Positions 28,337 to 37,690 of a DNA stretch of 64,000 nt are shown piece after piece. The DNA lies in the NCBI GenBank assembly GCA_937934705.1, contig CALGYY010000098.1:1-64000 (forward strand), given 5' to 3'. Each line of letters begins with the position of its first letter. Position 1 is the first letter of the stretch. The translations under genes and the position numbers were made by a program. Below the pieces are notes generated by a model. It was not told the DNA's origin. It did no database searches and saw only the letters and a list, made by a program, of their open reading frames with translations. Source of the stretch: an uncultured Bacteroidota bacterium. Its GTDB lineage: Bacteria; Bacteroidota; Bacteroidia; Bacteroidales; CAIWKO01.

Positions 28337-29509
28337 ATGATGCTTCGCAATATTGTCCACCTGGATCTCGACACTTTTTTCGTGTCGGTAGAGCGGCTGC
28401 AGAACAGCCGACTGGAAGGGAAGCCCGTGATTGTCGGGGGGACTTCCGGGCGGAGCGTGGTGTCGGGCTGCAGTTATGAAGCCCGTTTGTACGGGGTTCA
28501 TTCGGGTATGCCGATGAAGCTGGCCCGGCACTTATGCAACGACGCGGTGGTAATCCGCGGGGATATGGAAACTTACTCCCGTTATTCCGGGATGGTCACG
28601 GAGATCATCGCGGAACAGGCCCCGGTTTACGAAAAGGCCTCCATCGACGAACATTACATTGATATTACGGGGATGGACCGCTTTTTCGGCTGCCTGAAGT
28701 GGACGAAGGAACTGCGCCGGAAGATCATCAAAGAAACAGGACTTCCGATTTCCTTTGGCTTGTCGGTCAACAAAACGGTATCGAAGATCGCCACAGGAGA
28801 GGCCAAACCAAACGGGGAGCTGCATGTTCCCGATCTGCAGGTGATGCCCTTTATGCGGCCCCTGTCCATCCGGAAGATCCCGATGATCGGTCAGAAAACT
28901 TACCAGGTGTTACGCAGCATGGGGCTGGTGAACATTGAGGCGCTGGCGGCGGTCCCTCCCGAATTAATGGAAAGGGTGATGGGGAAAAACGGCCTGGTAA
29001 TCTGGCAAAAAGCCAATGGTGTGGATCCGACACCGGTGGTCCAGTATTCCGAACAGGCTTCGCTGAGCAGTGAAAGCACTTTCGAGACCGACAGCATTGA
29101 TGTGGTCAGCATGAATGAACTGCTGAGCGGTATGACGGAGAAGCTGTGTTACCGCATGAGAAAACAGCAGAAACTCACCTCCTGCGTTACGGTGAAGATC
29201 CGTTATTCCAATTTCGACACCCACACCCTCCAGCAGCGCATTCCCTATACCTCATTTGACCATTTGCTGATTCCGCTGGTACATGATCTCTTCCGCCGCT
29301 TGTACCAGCGCCGTATGCTGATCCGCCTGATCGGGATCCGCTTCAGTCACCTGGTGAACGGAGCACACCAGATCGACATGTTTGAAGATACCCCGGAGAT
29401 GACCGCACTATACCTTGCTGTTGACCGGATGCGGAAAAAATATGGCAGCCATGCGGTCAGAAGAGCAATCAACAACAGTCAGCAGTCAGCAGTGAGCAGT
29501 GAGCAGTGA
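28337..29509 (+). CDS. dinB: DNA polymerase IV (Y family)
   Basis: Error-prone lesion-bypass polymerase of 390 residues. Catalytic carboxylates sit in HLDLDTFFVSVE and ASIDEHYIDIT; KPVIVGGTSGRSVVSGCSYE is the finger region; HhH motif near 175-205 and little-finger domain follow. Divergent from a LexA-like repressor, so probably damage-inducible. The last ten or so codons (NNSQQSAVSSEQ) are encoded by a 7-base tandem repeat and are likely not conserved. ATG 28337 or 28340 may start translation. Confidence 0.95.
   Translation: MMLRNIVHLDLDTFFVSVERLQNSRLEGKPVIVGGTSGRSVVSGCSYEARLYGVHSGMPMKLARHLCNDAVVIRGDMETYSRYSGMVTEIIAEQAPVYEKASIDEHYIDITGMDRFFGCLKWTKELRRKIIKETGLPISFGLSVNKTVSKIATGEAKPNGELHVPDLQVMPFMRPLSIRKIPMIGQKTYQVLRSMGLVNIEALAAVPPELMERVMGKNGLVIWQKANGVDPTPVVQYSEQASLSSESTFETDSIDVVSMNELLSGMTEKLCYRMRKQQKLTSCVTVKIRYSNFDTHTLQQRIPYTSFDHLLIPLVHDLFRRLYQRRMLIRLIGIRFSHLVNGAHQIDMFEDTPEMTALYLAVDRMRKKYGSHAVRRAINNSQQSAVSSEQ
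29475..29502 (+). repeat. Four 7-base tandem repeats at the end of dinB
   Basis: CAGTCAG twice, then CAGTGAG twice. The repeat forms the 3' end of the dinB reading frame. The same family recurs at 54202-54236 after tRNA-Gln. Confidence 0.85.
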
Positions 29510-29556
29510 GTTCATAGAGGGGAGGCCCCCCCGATATTATGTCACCCGTCACTTCA

Positions 29557-31470
29557 TCACCTCTTATCAATCTTCCGCACCAGGCTCACATCCTCGCCCG
29601 TGATAGAAACCAGGTAATAGCCTGTGGCAATATGTTCCAGGTTGATCTGATGATGGTTGTCGCTGATGTTTTGTTGCAGCAGGATTCTTCCTGTAATATC
29701 TGTAATCTGCAGCCGGCAGGATGCAGCACGGGCGATTACAAGAACATCAGAAACCGGATTAGGATAAACGAGTGGTTTGACGGATGCGGCATCATCCAGG
29801 CCGAGACACAATTCTGCAAACAGTGAGATCCGGGCTTCGTCGGCAGGACAAGCCCCTCCGCTCACCTGGTAAGTGAAGTCATAGAAGTTTCCGGGGACAA
29901 CATTTCCAATGCTGAATATACTTCCCGATAATTCTCCGGTAGCATCATCATCCAGCCATGTTCCTCCGGCATCATAATTCCCGGTCAGATAATCAAACAG
30001 ATCAATCACAGGGACAAGATTATTACAAACTGACAAGGTGGAGTCGAAACCCGCAAAGACCAGGGTGTCGATCACCAGGTTCAGGGTCAGGGTGCTGTCG
30101 CATCCTCCTGTGCTGGTCAGGTGCTGCACGTAAGTTCCGCTGACCGTATAGGTTGAATCATTGATACCATAGCTCAGACAAGCAGTATCATTCAGTGTGA
30201 AAACGGCCGGAGGAGGTTCACTGATGATCACCGGATTATTGTCCCAGAATTTTACAAGCCCTAAAGAATCTTTCACGGCTACAGTCCAGCTATTCGGCGG
30301 TAAACTGCTGAAATTACTGTCGGGACTCCAGCTGATACCTCCGATAAGACTGTAATCCAGATTGCCTGTTCCTCCGGATGCATAGATAATAACTTCCCCG
30401 TCATTGGCTCCCGGACAGCTAACATCGGCTCCGAAAACGCTGTCGATCAGTAAAACGGGCAGACCTTGTCCGCAACCGGTGATATCCAGAGAAGCCATTG
30501 CCGCAGAGAATGCACCATATCCTCCGGGCTGAAAAATCCTGATGGTGTCGTTGATACGCCTTGATGTTATGGCACTGAAATGATTGGAGGCCGGGTTCGG
30601 GTGGGAGGGGATTTGTGAGAACCACTGATTGCCGGGAACGTTATACATAAAGACCTTGTCGTTCTTTACACTCGTCCCGTTGGTGTCGCCTCCCACCACA
30701 AAGAAAAAGTCGTCAATCCCCGTTCCTCCTGTTCTGCTGAGCGCCACCGGAGCATCGGCTCCGGCTGCCCATGAGATCTGACTGGCATCAGAACCTATGG
30801 TTCCGACATAGGTTGATTTCAGGTAGCCCGAATTATAACCACAGGAGATCACGATTTTACTGTCGTCGCATATCCCGATGGCAAAGGAACGCCTTCCCGT
30901 ACCGGCAGGCAGCGAAGCCGTAATCGTTCCCCAGGTGTCGGTTGCCGGGCGATAGTAATAGACATTGGTTGCCGTAGCTGATGACCCCCATGGTCCGCCG
31001 ATGACGAAGATGACACTGTCGCCCCAGCAAACAGCTCCGTGTCCGGAAAGTACAGCCGGCATGGCGGATTTTTCTGTCCAGATTCCCGTCAACGGATCGT
31101 ATTCCTGCACATAGCCCGTACCGGTTGATATGGAGGTAGTACCCCCTCCGAGCAGATAGAGTTTCCCGTTACAGGATGTCATAGCAGCACCCGTAACAGC
31201 GTACAGGCAGGAATCCCCCGTTTGCCAGGAACCCCCGTAGGTATATTTATATATAGTTTTTGCATAAACTCCGGTTGATGAAGGGGCCTGCACATAAAGG
31301 GTGTCTCCGAGCCAGGCTGCAGCATGATAATACGTGGCCTGCGGCATCGCGGGATATGTTCCGGCAGGACACCACGTGTGCGCGATCTGAGCCGGGTTCT
31401 GCCCCTGAAGCGACCATCCCCAGAAAAGCATTAATGCTGTCATCAGGTTAAATGTGTAGATTTTTCTCAT
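29557..31470 (-). CDS. Kelch-repeat secreted protein with T9SS tail
   Basis: 637 residues from ATG 31470, where the signal peptide begins (MRKIYTFNLMTALMLFWGWS); the frame is open to 31500. Residues about 30-330 hold kelch-type blades (GKLYLLGGGTTS, DSVIFVIGGPWGS, DDFFFVVGGDTNG), a beta-propeller. A SprB-type repeat-like segment (DVSCPGANDGEVIIYASGGT) follows, and the end is a T9SS type A tail (VYPNPVSDVLVIAR). Likely a surface or released binding protein. A -7 box lies at 31512-31519. Confidence 0.85.
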   Translation of the reverse strand: MRKIYTFNLMTALMLFWGWSLQGQNPAQIAHTWCPAGTYPAMPQATYYHAAAWLGDTLYVQAPSSTGVYAKTIYKYTYGGSWQTGDSCLYAVTGAAMTSCNGKLYLLGGGTTSISTGTGYVQEYDPLTGIWTEKSAMPAVLSGHGAVCWGDSVIFVIGGPWGSSATATNVYYYRPATDTWGTITASLPAGTGRRSFAIGICDDSKIVISCGYNSGYLKSTYVGTIGSDASQISWAAGADAPVALSRTGGTGIDDFFFVVGGDTNGTSVKNDKVFMYNVPGNQWFSQIPSHPNPASNHFSAITSRRINDTIRIFQPGGYGAFSAAMASLDITGCGQGLPVLLIDSVFGADVSCPGANDGEVIIYASGGTGNLDYSLIGGISWSPDSNFSSLPPNSWTVAVKDSLGLVKFWDNNPVIISEPPPAVFTLNDTACLSYGINDSTYTVSGTYVQHLTSTGGCDSTLTLNLVIDTLVFAGFDSTLSVCNNLVPVIDLFDYLTGNYDAGGTWLDDDATGELSGSIFSIGNVVPGNFYDFTYQVSGGACPADEARISLFAELCLGLDDAASVKPLVYPNPVSDVLVIARAASCRLQITDITGRILLQQNISDNHHQINLEHIATGYYLVSITGEDVSLVRKIDKR

Positions 31471-31511
31471 GATAACTATTATATTTAGTTTTTTATCCAT
31501 CAGAGCCGCAG

Positions 31512-31519
31512 CAAAAATA
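31512..31519 (-). promoter_or_regulatory. -7 promoter box for the kelch gene
   Basis: Minus-strand TATTTTTG, a full TAnnTTTG match, 41 bases upstream of the ATG at 31470. Confidence 0.4.
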
Positions 31520-31561
31520 TTAAGATTCTCGCTGAAGTTATTGCTGATTTATGAACACACT

Positions 31562-31631
31562 TCGTCACCCCGGTCACTTTCTCGCTTCCTCACTTCCTCA
31601 CTTCCATCACCTTGTTCACCTCCTCACTTTC
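31562..31631 (+). repeat. Degenerate TCAC-rich repeat tract
   Basis: Runs of TCACC and CTTCCTCA units (for example CATCACCTTGTTCACCTCC near 31605-31623). Same unit type as the two ordered 9-base arrays at 53306-53458 and 53950-54058, but worn and irregular. Lies between the kelch gene and a small secreted-protein gene. Confidence 0.55.
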
Positions 31632-31840
31632 CCAAAGTTCTTCAATGCAAACAGCTTAAGGGAATCCGCTCCTCAGCATCATGCTTTTTTTTGTTAATAA
31701 GTATTTAAACGCTTGGTGCAGCCCGTATCATTGATTACTTTTGGTTGCGAAACCACTTCCCCAAACAGTTAATCAACTGGATTGCTTACCTGGAGCGGTC
31801 GAAGTTTTTAAACCCTGAGAATAATATCTGTGCAAGCGGT

Positions 31841-32146
31841 ATGAAGGCCTTCATCACTTTTCTTTTGTCTGTTGTCGTGGTTGTAGCGGTATCGGCGCAG
31901 AGCATGCCCATCAACAAATCGGCACAGGGAAAACGCAACAGCGTCCGCTCAATTTATCGGGGACGTATCGACCGTCATATTCCAACCGAGGGTGACGGCA
32001 CGGGGGACCGCATCCTGGGAGAAAAATCCAAACGGGTGAAAAACGTGTACAATGCTTTTATCCGCAAAAGACAAAATTTTGCCCAGCGCCGCTACAGCCT
32101 GAAAACATCCGGCGGAGAACCCATCAAACCTTCTGTAAAACGCTAG
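31841..32146 (+). CDS. Small exported basic protein, unknown
   Basis: 101 residues from ATG 31841, with a signal peptide MKAFITFLLSVVVVVAVSAQ. The frame opens at 31745 but the upstream 32 residues do not resemble an export signal, so the internal start is preferred. The mature part is strongly basic (SAQGKRNSVRSIYRGRIDRH, FIRKRQNFAQRRYS). Not recognised. Convergent with purN. Confidence 0.6.
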   Translation: MKAFITFLLSVVVVVAVSAQSMPINKSAQGKRNSVRSIYRGRIDRHIPTEGDGTGDRILGEKSKRVKNVYNAFIRKRQNFAQRRYSLKTSGGEPIKPSVKR

Positions 32147-32178
32147 TCGTCTTTATGGCTTCGCTTAAATGCTAATGC

Positions 32179-32196
32179 TGAGAATGAACATTCTCA
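32179..32196. other. 18-base inverted repeat between convergent genes
   Basis: TGAGAATG-AA-CATTCTCA, exact eight-base arms. No T-run follows on either strand, so it is not a standard terminator; it may still end transcripts or bind a protein. Confidence 0.4.
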
Positions 32197-32222
32197 ATGA
32201 CTTGCCTTATGATTGAATGAGA

Positions 32223-32798
32223 CTACGGGACTGACGTCTCCAGCAAACGGCTAATGACTTCGGGGTAGTGCCGATGTTCAAGCTGATGAATGCGCCCGGC
32301 CAGTGTCTCGGGAGTGTCGCCCTGAAAGACCGGACAACGGGCCTGAAATATGATATCCCCCTCATCGTACCGCGTGTTTACATAATGTATACTGATGCCG
32401 CTTTCTTTTTGTTCGTCGGCCAGCACTGCCCGGTGGACATGCATACCGTACATCCCTTTTCCGCCATAAGCCGGCAGGAGCGCCGGGTGAATATTAAGAA
32501 TGGCCCGGGGATATGCCGCAACAACACCTTCAGGAATCAGGAGGAGATACCCTGCCAGAATCACCAGATCAATACGATGATCTTTCAGGACTTTCAGCAG
32601 AAGGTCTCCGTTTTTCAATTCTGAGGCCGGCAGGTAGAGAGCCTTGACACCCGCCTGACGGGCCCTTTCCAGTGCATAAGCATCTTCACGGTTCGACACC
32701 AGCAGTTCCACCTTCGCCAAAGGGTTGCTACTGAAGGTGTCCATGATGCGTTGCGCGTTACTTCCGTTGCCGGAAGCGAATATGGCCAGCTTTTTCAT
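32223..32798 (-). CDS. purN: Phosphoribosylglycinamide formyltransferase
   Basis: Transfers a formyl group from 10-formyl-THF to GAR in purine synthesis. 191 residues from ATG 32798 (ATG 32813 also possible). Family motifs: FASGNGSNAQRI, AGYLLLIPEGVV, NIHPALLPAYGGKGMYG with the catalytic Asn-His, and YDEGDIIFQ with the Asp. Stands alone; a -7 box is at 32827-32834. Confidence 0.95.
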   Translation of the reverse strand: MKKLAIFASGNGSNAQRIMDTFSSNPLAKVELLVSNREDAYALERARQAGVKALYLPASELKNGDLLLKVLKDHRIDLVILAGYLLLIPEGVVAAYPRAILNIHPALLPAYGGKGMYGMHVHRAVLADEQKESGISIHYVNTRYDEGDIIFQARCPVFQGDTPETLAGRIHQLEHRHYPEVISRLLETSVP

Positions 32799-32826
32799 CC
32801 CGCTTTCCTTCATTATTAAACATTTG

Positions 32827-32834
32827 CAAAAATA
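32827..32834 (-). promoter_or_regulatory. -7 promoter box for purN
   Basis: Minus-strand TATTTTTG matches TAnnTTTG, 28 bases ahead of ATG 32798 and 13 ahead of ATG 32813. Confidence 0.45.
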
Positions 32835-32948
32835 GACCACTACCTCGGTTTTTCTTAAAATTTGTTAAAATTATTTATCCACACAATAACGTAATAAACA
32901 GAATATCAGCCAATAAATATCATTTTGCAAAAAAACCAACACACTGCT

Positions 32949-32980
32949 TTTGGTCATGTTGGCTTTTCTTCTTTCCTTTG
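32949..32980 (+). promoter_or_regulatory. Promoter for acpP-fabF-rnc
   Basis: TTTG at 32949-32952, 20 bases, then TTCCTTTG at 32973-32980 (one mismatch to TAnnTTTG). Leader of about 22 bases to ATG 33009. Confidence 0.55.
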
Positions 32981-33008
32981 CACCCGGTTTAACTAAAATT
33001 GAATAACT

Positions 33009-33245
33009 ATGTCAGACATTGCAACAAGAGTCAAAGCTATCATCGTTGATAAGCTTGGTGTTGATGAAAATGAAGTAACTCCCGAGGCCAGCTTTACCAA
33101 TGACCTGGGCGCTGATTCTCTTGACACCGTTGAACTGATCATGGAATTTGAGAAGGAATTCAACATTGCCATTCCGGACGAAGAAGCTGAAAAGATCGGC
33201 ACGGTTGGCGACGCCATGAAATATATTGAGTCAAACACCAAGTAA
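33009..33245 (+). CDS. acpP: Acyl carrier protein
   Basis: Carries growing acyl chains in fatty acid synthesis on a phosphopantetheine arm. 78 residues, highly acidic, with attachment Ser in [15 protein letters not shown]. First gene of acpP-fabF-rnc, an arrangement widespread in bacteria; fabF begins 18 bases downstream. Confidence 0.98.
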   Translation: MSDIATRVKAIIVDKLGVDENEVTPEASFTNDLGADSLDTVELIMEFEKEFNIAIPDEEAEKIGTVGDAMKYIESNTK

Positions 33246-33263
33246 TTCACTTATCATTTTCCA

Positions 33264-34514
33264 ATGAAGCTGAGACGTGTAGTAGTTACAGGCCTTGGCG
33301 CATTGACCCCGATAGGCAATACCGTCCCGGAGTACTGGGACGGCTTGCTTAATGGGGTAAGCGGAGCGGCACCGATCACCCGCTTCGATGCGTCAAAATT
33401 CAAAACACAGTTTGCCTGTGAATTGAAGAATTTTGATCCGAACAACTTTTTTGATCGTAAGGAAGCCCGCAAATACGATCCCTATGCACAGTACGCCATG
33501 GTGGCAGCCGATGAAGCCGTTAAGGATTCGAAGCTGGATCTTGAAACGGTTGACAAGGACCGCGTAGGTGTCATCTGGGGCTCAGGGATCGGGGGTCTGA
33601 TCACCTTTCAGGAAGAGGTTATTGCCTTTGCAAAGGGAGACGGAACGCCCCGCTTCAATCCTTTTTTCATTCCCAAGATGATCGCAGATCTTGCTGCGGG
33701 ACACATCTCTATCCGCTACGGATTCAGGGGGCCAAATTTTGCCACGGTTTCTGCCTGTGCTTCTTCGGCCAATGCCCTGGTGGATGCTTTCAATTATATC
33801 CGGCTGGGAAAAGCCGATGTATTCGTCAGCGGCGGCTCCGAGGCAGCGGTGGCAGAAGGAGGTATCGGTGGTTTTAACGCCATGCACGCCATTTCCACCC
33901 GTAACGATGATCCTAAAACAGCCTCACGGCCATTTGATAAGGACCGCGACGGTTTCGTTCTGGGTGAAGGTGCAGCAGGAATGATCTTCGAAGAACTGGA
34001 ACATGCCCTGAAACGTGGAGCCCGCATCTATTGCGAGGTGGCGGGAGGCGGCATGTCGGCAGATGCCAACCATATGACCCAACCCCATCCGGAGGGACTC
34101 GGCGCTTTTAATGTGATGAAATATGCACTGGAAGACGCAGAAATGAAGCCCGAAGAAATTGACCATATCAACACCCATGGCACCTCAACTCCCCTGGGAG
34201 ATATCGCAGAACCCCAGGCCATCGTGAAACTTTTCGGCGACCATGCGCAGAAGATCAGCATCAATTCCACCAAATCCATGACGGGCCACCTTCTGGGTGC
34301 CGCAGGAGCCGTGGAAGCTATTGCATCTATTCTGGCCGTTGTAAACGATATCATACCGCCCACCATTAACCATTTCACCGACGATCCGCAGATCCCGCAG
34401 CTGGATTTTACTTTCAACCAGCCGCGTAAGCGCGTGGTGAATGCCGCACTCAGCAATACTTTCGGCTTTGGCGGGCACAATGCATCCGTGATTTTTAAAA
34501 AGTATAAAGGCTAG
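33264..34514 (+). CDS. fabF: 3-oxoacyl-ACP synthase II
   Basis: Condenses malonyl-ACP with acyl-ACP to lengthen fatty acids. 416 residues, usual size. Catalytic triad visible: Cys in TVSACASSANAL, His in NTHGTSTPLGD and His in KSMTGHLLGAAGAVE; C-terminal GFGGHNASVIF. Lies between its substrate carrier acpP and rnc. Confidence 0.98.
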   Translation: MKLRRVVVTGLGALTPIGNTVPEYWDGLLNGVSGAAPITRFDASKFKTQFACELKNFDPNNFFDRKEARKYDPYAQYAMVAADEAVKDSKLDLETVDKDRVGVIWGSGIGGLITFQEEVIAFAKGDGTPRFNPFFIPKMIADLAAGHISIRYGFRGPNFATVSACASSANALVDAFNYIRLGKADVFVSGGSEAAVAEGGIGGFNAMHAISTRNDDPKTASRPFDKDRDGFVLGEGAAGMIFEELEHALKRGARIYCEVAGGGMSADANHMTQPHPEGLGAFNVMKYALEDAEMKPEEIDHINTHGTSTPLGDIAEPQAIVKLFGDHAQKISINSTKSMTGHLLGAAGAVEAIASILAVVNDIIPPTINHFTDDPQIPQLDFTFNQPRKRVVNAALSNTFGFGGHNASVIFKKYKG

Positions 34515-34523
34515 AATCCATCA

Positions 34524-35255
34524 TTGCAACTGCCAGGCTTTTTACGGATCATTAAAAGCGGGGATAAGAACCTGATCAGAAATCTCAGAAGCATTCTCGG
34601 GTATTACCCCGGGAATGTTCATTTATATATGCTGGCATTCAGGCATCGCTCGGCCGCCCTTGAAATTGCCAAAGGGAAAAAGATCAGCAACGAAAGACTG
34701 GAATACCTCGGAGATGCCGTGCTCAGCACGGTAATCGCCGATTACCTTTTTCATAAATATCCTTTCAAAGACGAAGGTTATCTGACCCAGATGCGCTCTA
34801 AGTTCGTCAGCCGCGCACACCTCAACAAAGTGTCACAGAAAATGGGCCTCGAACGATTGATCACCACCGAGAATGACAGCAATTTCTACCGCTCCATCGG
34901 AGGCGACGCTTTTGAAGCGCTGATCGGAGCCATTTATCTTGACAAAGGCTACCGCTTCACCCGCAGGGTGATCATCGAAAGAATTATCAAACTCTATATC
35001 GACCCCGAAGAACTTGAACAACAGGAGCTGAATTATAAAAGCCGGCTCATCGAATATATCCAGAGAGAAAAGATCGCTCTGGAATTCAAAGTGGTGGACG
35101 AAGTGGGCAAGGGATACAACCGTCAGTATGTTGTAGAGGTGCAACTCAATAATAAACCCTACGGAAAAGGCATGGGCCGCTCCATCAAGGAAGCCGAGCA
35201 GGCCGCAGCAGAAATTGTGTGGATGAAGATCAAAGAAGAAAACCCGGGCGCCTGA
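34524..35255 (+). CDS. rnc: Ribonuclease III
   Basis: Cuts double-stranded RNA, including rRNA precursors. 243 residues: RNase III domain with signature NERLEYLGDAVLSTVIADYLF (written here in part) and second acidic site GGDAFEALIGAIYLDKG, then a double-stranded RNA-binding domain from about 170 (YKSRLIEYIQREKIALEFKV). No ATG is in frame after the preceding stop at 34512; TTG at 34524 is the likely start. Nine bases after fabF. Confidence 0.95.
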   Translation: MQLPGFLRIIKSGDKNLIRNLRSILGYYPGNVHLYMLAFRHRSAALEIAKGKKISNERLEYLGDAVLSTVIADYLFHKYPFKDEGYLTQMRSKFVSRAHLNKVSQKMGLERLITTENDSNFYRSIGGDAFEALIGAIYLDKGYRFTRRVIIERIIKLYIDPEELEQQELNYKSRLIEYIQREKIALEFKVVDEVGKGYNRQYVVEVQLNNKPYGKGMGRSIKEAEQAAAEIVWMKIKEENPGA

Positions 35256-35352
35256 TGCCGGCTTTACAGACCCCGCGGTCTGACACAGATCAGAAAATCT
35301 GCATTCTTATAAATAAGTGTATATTCGCAAGCGCCTGTGAATCTTTCCGGGC

Positions 35353-37137
35353 ATGCTCATCATGGCGAAAGAAAAACTTATCGACAGGTTTACACGCTGG
35401 AGGATCCGGAGACTCGGTGACCGAAATTTCATCTACCTGCTCAGCATAGTGGTCGGGCTTATCGCCGGCTTTGCAGCCGTGGTGATCAGGAATTCTGTCT
35501 ACCTCATGCGCACCCTGCTGGAATACGGAATCACCAGTCTTTCAGAAAACTATCTTTTCTTCGTTTATCCCGCAGCAGGAATACTCATGACCATACTGTT
35601 CATGCGATATTTTGTACGCAGTAAAGCCGGTCACGGAATACCTGAAGTGCTGTACTCCATTTCCCGGAATAACAGCATACTGCCGCGACATACCATGTTC
35701 AGCAGTATCGTTGGAAGCGCACTCACGGTAGGCTTCGGAGGATCGGTCGGACTGGAAGGCCCCACCGTAAGTACCGGCGCCGGACTGGGATCCAATATCG
35801 GACGTGCCCTGCGACTCAACCAGAAACAACTGACCCTGATGATCGGATGCGCTTCAGCCGGCGCTATTGCCTCCATTTTCAAGGCACCTATCGCGGCCAT
35901 CGTTTTCTGCCTCGAAATCCTCCTGCTCGACCTTACCATGTCATCCGTCGTTCCCCTGCTCATTGCATCTGTCAGCGGAACCCTGACCTCTTACCTGTTC
36001 CTCGGCCAGAGCGTGGTCTACAACTTTGAAGCATCTATGGGATTCCGTATGGAAGACCTGCTGCCATTCATCCTCCTGGGAGTGGTTTGCGGACTGATCT
36101 CAGTCTATTTTACAAGGGTGTATATGTATACAGGAAAAATATTTAAAAAGTTAAAAAATCCATATGCACGATTTGCGTTTGGCAGCCTGGGTTTGGGAAT
36201 ACTGCTCTTTTTATTTCCGCCCCTCTTTGGTGAAGGTTATAATGAAATCAACGAATGCCTCAGGGGCGACTACTCTTTTGTTTTCCTGAACAGCCCTTTC
36301 TACGACCCGCGCGATAGCATCATAACGGCCATGCTATTGCTGCTCGCAGCAGTTTTACTTAAAGTGGTGGCCATGTCGCTCACCTTTTCCGCTGGCGGAG
36401 TAGGGGGGATCTTCGCCCCCAGCCTGTTCGTCGGAGCTAACCTCGGACTTTTCTTTTCTGTTTCAGCTCGCTGGCTGGGATTTCGCGACCTCTCCCCGGG
36501 GAATTTTGCCCTGGTCGGAATGGCCGGCATCATGGCCGGCGTTATGCACGCTCCGCTGACCTCTATCTTTCTGATTGCTGAAATTACCGGGGGCTACCAT
36601 CTCCTGGTCCCTCTGATGATCACCGCAACCATTTCCTATCTGACCATCCGTTACTTTGTGCCGTATTCGCTCAACGCCATGCGACTGGCAGAGCGTGGTG
36701 AGCTGATGACTCATAACAAAGACAAATCGGTCCTCACCATGATGAAAATCGATGACCTGATCGAACAGGACTTCAGTACAGTAGATGCCAATGCCACCCT
36801 GGGTGATCTGGTCAGGGTGATCAAGGTGAGTAAACGCAATGTTTTTCCGGTGATTGACCGGGACAATAATTTTCTGGGGGTCGTGTTTGTCAACGATATC
36901 CGCAATATCGTATTTGAACCCCCGCTGTACAACAAGGTATTTGTCAGGGACCTGATGTTTATGCCCGAACCTTCCGTTTCTCCCGACGAATCCATGGAAA
37001 GCGTGGCCCATAAGTTTGAAATGTGCAGCCATTACAACCTGCCGGTCCTGAAGAATGGGAAATACATCGGATTTGTCTCCCGCGCTAACGTTTTTTCGCG
37101 CTACCGCAGCCTGATCAAGTCTATTTCAGAAGAGTAA
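35353..37137 (+). CDS. ClC-family chloride channel/antiporter with two CBS domains
   Basis: 594-residue inner-membrane anion transporter. Filter regions: AGHGIPEVLYS (residues 92-102), GGSVGLEGPTVS with gating Glu135, and SAGGVGGIFAPSLF. At the place of the internal proton glutamate of antiporters the sequence reads VFCLEILLLD: the second acidic position is Ile189. The cytoplasmic end (from about 455) has a CBS pair, which often senses adenine nucleotides. ATG 35362 (MAKEKLIDRF) is an alternative start. Whether it is a channel or exchanger is open. Confidence 0.92.
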   Translation: MLIMAKEKLIDRFTRWRIRRLGDRNFIYLLSIVVGLIAGFAAVVIRNSVYLMRTLLEYGITSLSENYLFFVYPAAGILMTILFMRYFVRSKAGHGIPEVLYSISRNNSILPRHTMFSSIVGSALTVGFGGSVGLEGPTVSTGAGLGSNIGRALRLNQKQLTLMIGCASAGAIASIFKAPIAAIVFCLEILLLDLTMSSVVPLLIASVSGTLTSYLFLGQSVVYNFEASMGFRMEDLLPFILLGVVCGLISVYFTRVYMYTGKIFKKLKNPYARFAFGSLGLGILLFLFPPLFGEGYNEINECLRGDYSFVFLNSPFYDPRDSIITAMLLLLAAVLLKVVAMSLTFSAGGVGGIFAPSLFVGANLGLFFSVSARWLGFRDLSPGNFALVGMAGIMAGVMHAPLTSIFLIAEITGGYHLLVPLMITATISYLTIRYFVPYSLNAMRLAERGELMTHNKDKSVLTMMKIDDLIEQDFSTVDANATLGDLVRVIKVSKRNVFPVIDRDNNFLGVVFVNDIRNIVFEPPLYNKVFVRDLMFMPEPSVSPDESMESVAHKFEMCSHYNLPVLKNGKYIGFVSRANVFSRYRSLIKSISEE

Positions 37138-37147
37138 ACTCCCCGCT

Positions 37148-37663
37148 TCAGTGTTTCTTCACGATAATCTCCGGCGTCGTAATCGTATTGCTGTGATGCA
37201 GGGCCCGGTCAACAATATACACTTCGTAGCGGATGGTGTCGTAAATGCTCAGGTAATTGTTGATGAACAATTCAATGTCAACTTCACCGATTAATGGGAG
37301 GCCCTTCTCTGCAGGTGGAGTAAGGGGGATGCGGTAATTGTTGCTGATGGGCAGGGCGACTTCCTTAAAAACCCCTTTCTGTTTCTCAAAATAGGCAACG
37401 AAACAATTGTAATAGTAAGGACTCGCTGTATCATAAGGGGGCGCATTGTCATTCTCGGTCAATCCGATATCTCCGTCGCCATCGGTGAAGGTGATTTTCA
37501 GGATGCCCTTATTATCAGGCCCGCCATTGTTTTGTATTTTTACGAAACTTTCGAAGGCAATGACCGGCTCCACCGGATATACGGGGTCATCATCGCAGGA
37601 AACCATAGCAAAAGAAGCCGATAGCCCGGCAAAACAGAAGGCGATATGTTTCCATGACTTCAT
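37148..37663 (-). CDS. Lipoprotein, unknown function
   Basis: 171 residues with lipoprotein signal FAGLSASFAMVSCDDD, acylated Cys near residue 23. The body is beta-rich with an acidic turn TFTDGDGDIGLTENDNAP reminiscent of a calcium-binding loop; similar short lipoproteins are common in Bacteroidota. Ends 10 bases from the convergent ClC gene. Function unknown. Confidence 0.75.
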   Translation of the reverse strand: MKSWKHIAFCFAGLSASFAMVSCDDDPVYPVEPVIAFESFVKIQNNGGPDNKGILKITFTDGDGDIGLTENDNAPPYDTASPYYYNCFVAYFEKQKGVFKEVALPISNNYRIPLTPPAEKGLPLIGEVDIELFINNYLSIYDTIRYEVYIVDRALHHSNTITTPEIIVKKH

Positions 37664-37690
37664 AAAGTAAAATTAAGAAAAAATCCTCAC

